A stretch of DNA of 9,121 nt from Erythrobacter sp. (GTDB lineage Bacteria > Pseudomonadota > Alphaproteobacteria > Sphingomonadales > Sphingomonadaceae). The notes beneath the pieces were generated by a model that saw nothing but the letters and a program-made list of their open reading frames with translations, was not told where the DNA came from and made no database searches. Made by a program: the position numbers and the translations under genes. Position 1 is the stretch's first letter. Each line of letters opens with the position of its first letter. Where the stretch lies: contig DMWU01000085.1 of NCBI GenBank assembly GCA_003483125.1, forward strand, positions 6,867 to 15,987. The letters are read 5' to 3'. Shown piece by piece: positions 8,636 through 9,121 of this stretch.

Positions 8636-9121
8636 ATGAAATTTGCGAAGCTAGCCATCCTGGCAACCGCGATTGCGGCAATGCCGATTGCAGCTCAAGC
8701 TCAGGCTGTAGGCGATACTGTCTATGGCAATGACGGTAACCCCATTGGCACGATTGAAAGCAATGACGGTACGAATGCCGTTCTGGTCGTTGGTGAGTTC
8801 AAGGCTCCTCTGCCATTGAGCATCTTCGGCGCCGGTGAAAACGGTCCGACGATCAACACCACCTATGCTGCCGTGTATGAACAGCTCAAAGCCGCTGACG
8901 CACAAGCCAAGCAGGCGGCAGCTGATGCCCAGGCACGGGCCGCTGCTGAAGCTGCAGCCGCTCTCGAAGCTGCACTGGTCGTTGGTGCTCCGGTAATTAC
9001 CGCTGACTCACAGTCGCTCGGCCTCGTAGACGAGATCGCTGGCGACAATGTCGTGATCAAGGGCGAAGATGAATCGCTGGTCACCCTGCCGCGCACTCTG
9101 CTCGCTGCAAATCCCGAAGGT
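8636..9121 (+). CDS. Secreted two-module protein, probable PRC-barrel-like (cut by right edge)
   Basis: No specific function is known. From the ATG at 8636 there are 162 open codons to the window edge, so the 3' end is missing. GGAGAG (8625-8630) lies 5 nt before the start. Residues 1-24 are a Sec signal peptide (MKFAKLAILATAIAAMPIAA, then a likely cut after AQA), so the protein is periplasmic or exported. Two similar modules follow: 25-70 (VGDTVYGNDGNPIGTIES onward, ending FGAGENG) and 117-162 (VGAPVITADSQSLGLVDE onward, ending AANPEG). Between them, about 78-115, is an Ala/Gln/Glu-rich stretch likely to be one long helix. The pattern resembles small beta-barrels of the PRC type and a family I associate with Sphingomonadales. 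The fold is inferred; the signal peptide and duplication are visible. Confidence 0.8.
   Translation, partial: MKFAKLAILATAIAAMPIAAQAQAVGDTVYGNDGNPIGTIESNDGTNAVLVVGEFKAPLPLSIFGAGENGPTINTTYAAVYEQLKAADAQAKQAAADAQARAAAEAAAALEAALVVGAPVITADSQSLGLVDEIAGDNVVIKGEDESLVTLPRTLLAANPEG

Overview
The window looks like chromosomal DNA of an alphaproteobacterium, most likely Sphingomonadales (an Erythrobacter/Altererythrobacter-like lineage). This rests on a CcrM-type GANTC methyltransferase next to rnhB, an N-terminally extended FolP, and the gene run DUF1285 - Nudix CoA pyrophosphatase - short CCA-adding enzyme, plus moderately high GC. The placement is by recognition, not by search. I see no insertion sequence, phage gene, CRISPR array, tRNA or rRNA.

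Left part (1-2731). The 5' part of folP (dihydropteroate synthase) is on the minus strand and runs off the left edge. A small zinc-ribbon membrane protein of unknown role follows on the plus strand. Convergent to it is ccrM (minus strand), the cell-cycle adenine methyltransferase expected to modify GANTC. The 199 bp upstream of ccrM is the most striking part of the window. It holds seven GANTC sites in 152 bp, against eleven in the other ~9 kb by hand count. It also holds a candidate CtrA box/promoter, a 16-bp palindrome carrying two GANTC sites at the predicted transcript start, and a perfect DnaA box in the predicted leader. Together these suggest ccrM is wired to CtrA, DnaA and its own methylation product.

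Middle part (2732-5529). A CaCA-family cation/Ca2+ exchanger lies downstream of rnhB (RNase HII) on the minus strand. rnhB diverges from a plus-strand lipoprotein of the PQQ-dependent sugar dehydrogenase family. The most probable start codons of these two divergent genes overlap in one CATG, so each gene's 5' signals lie inside the other's coding sequence.

Right part (5530-9121). A compact plus-strand run follows: GNAT acetyltransferase, DUF1285 protein, Nudix CoA pyrophosphatase and CCA tRNA nucleotidyltransferase, the last three joined by start/stop overlaps. A ~200 bp gap with a strong stem-loop then leads to a secreted protein built of two similar modules around an alanine-rich helix, cut by the right edge.

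Most genes are housekeeping. The noteworthy material is regulatory: the ccrM upstream region, the shared CATG start, and two stem-loops that place a stop codon at or in the loop.
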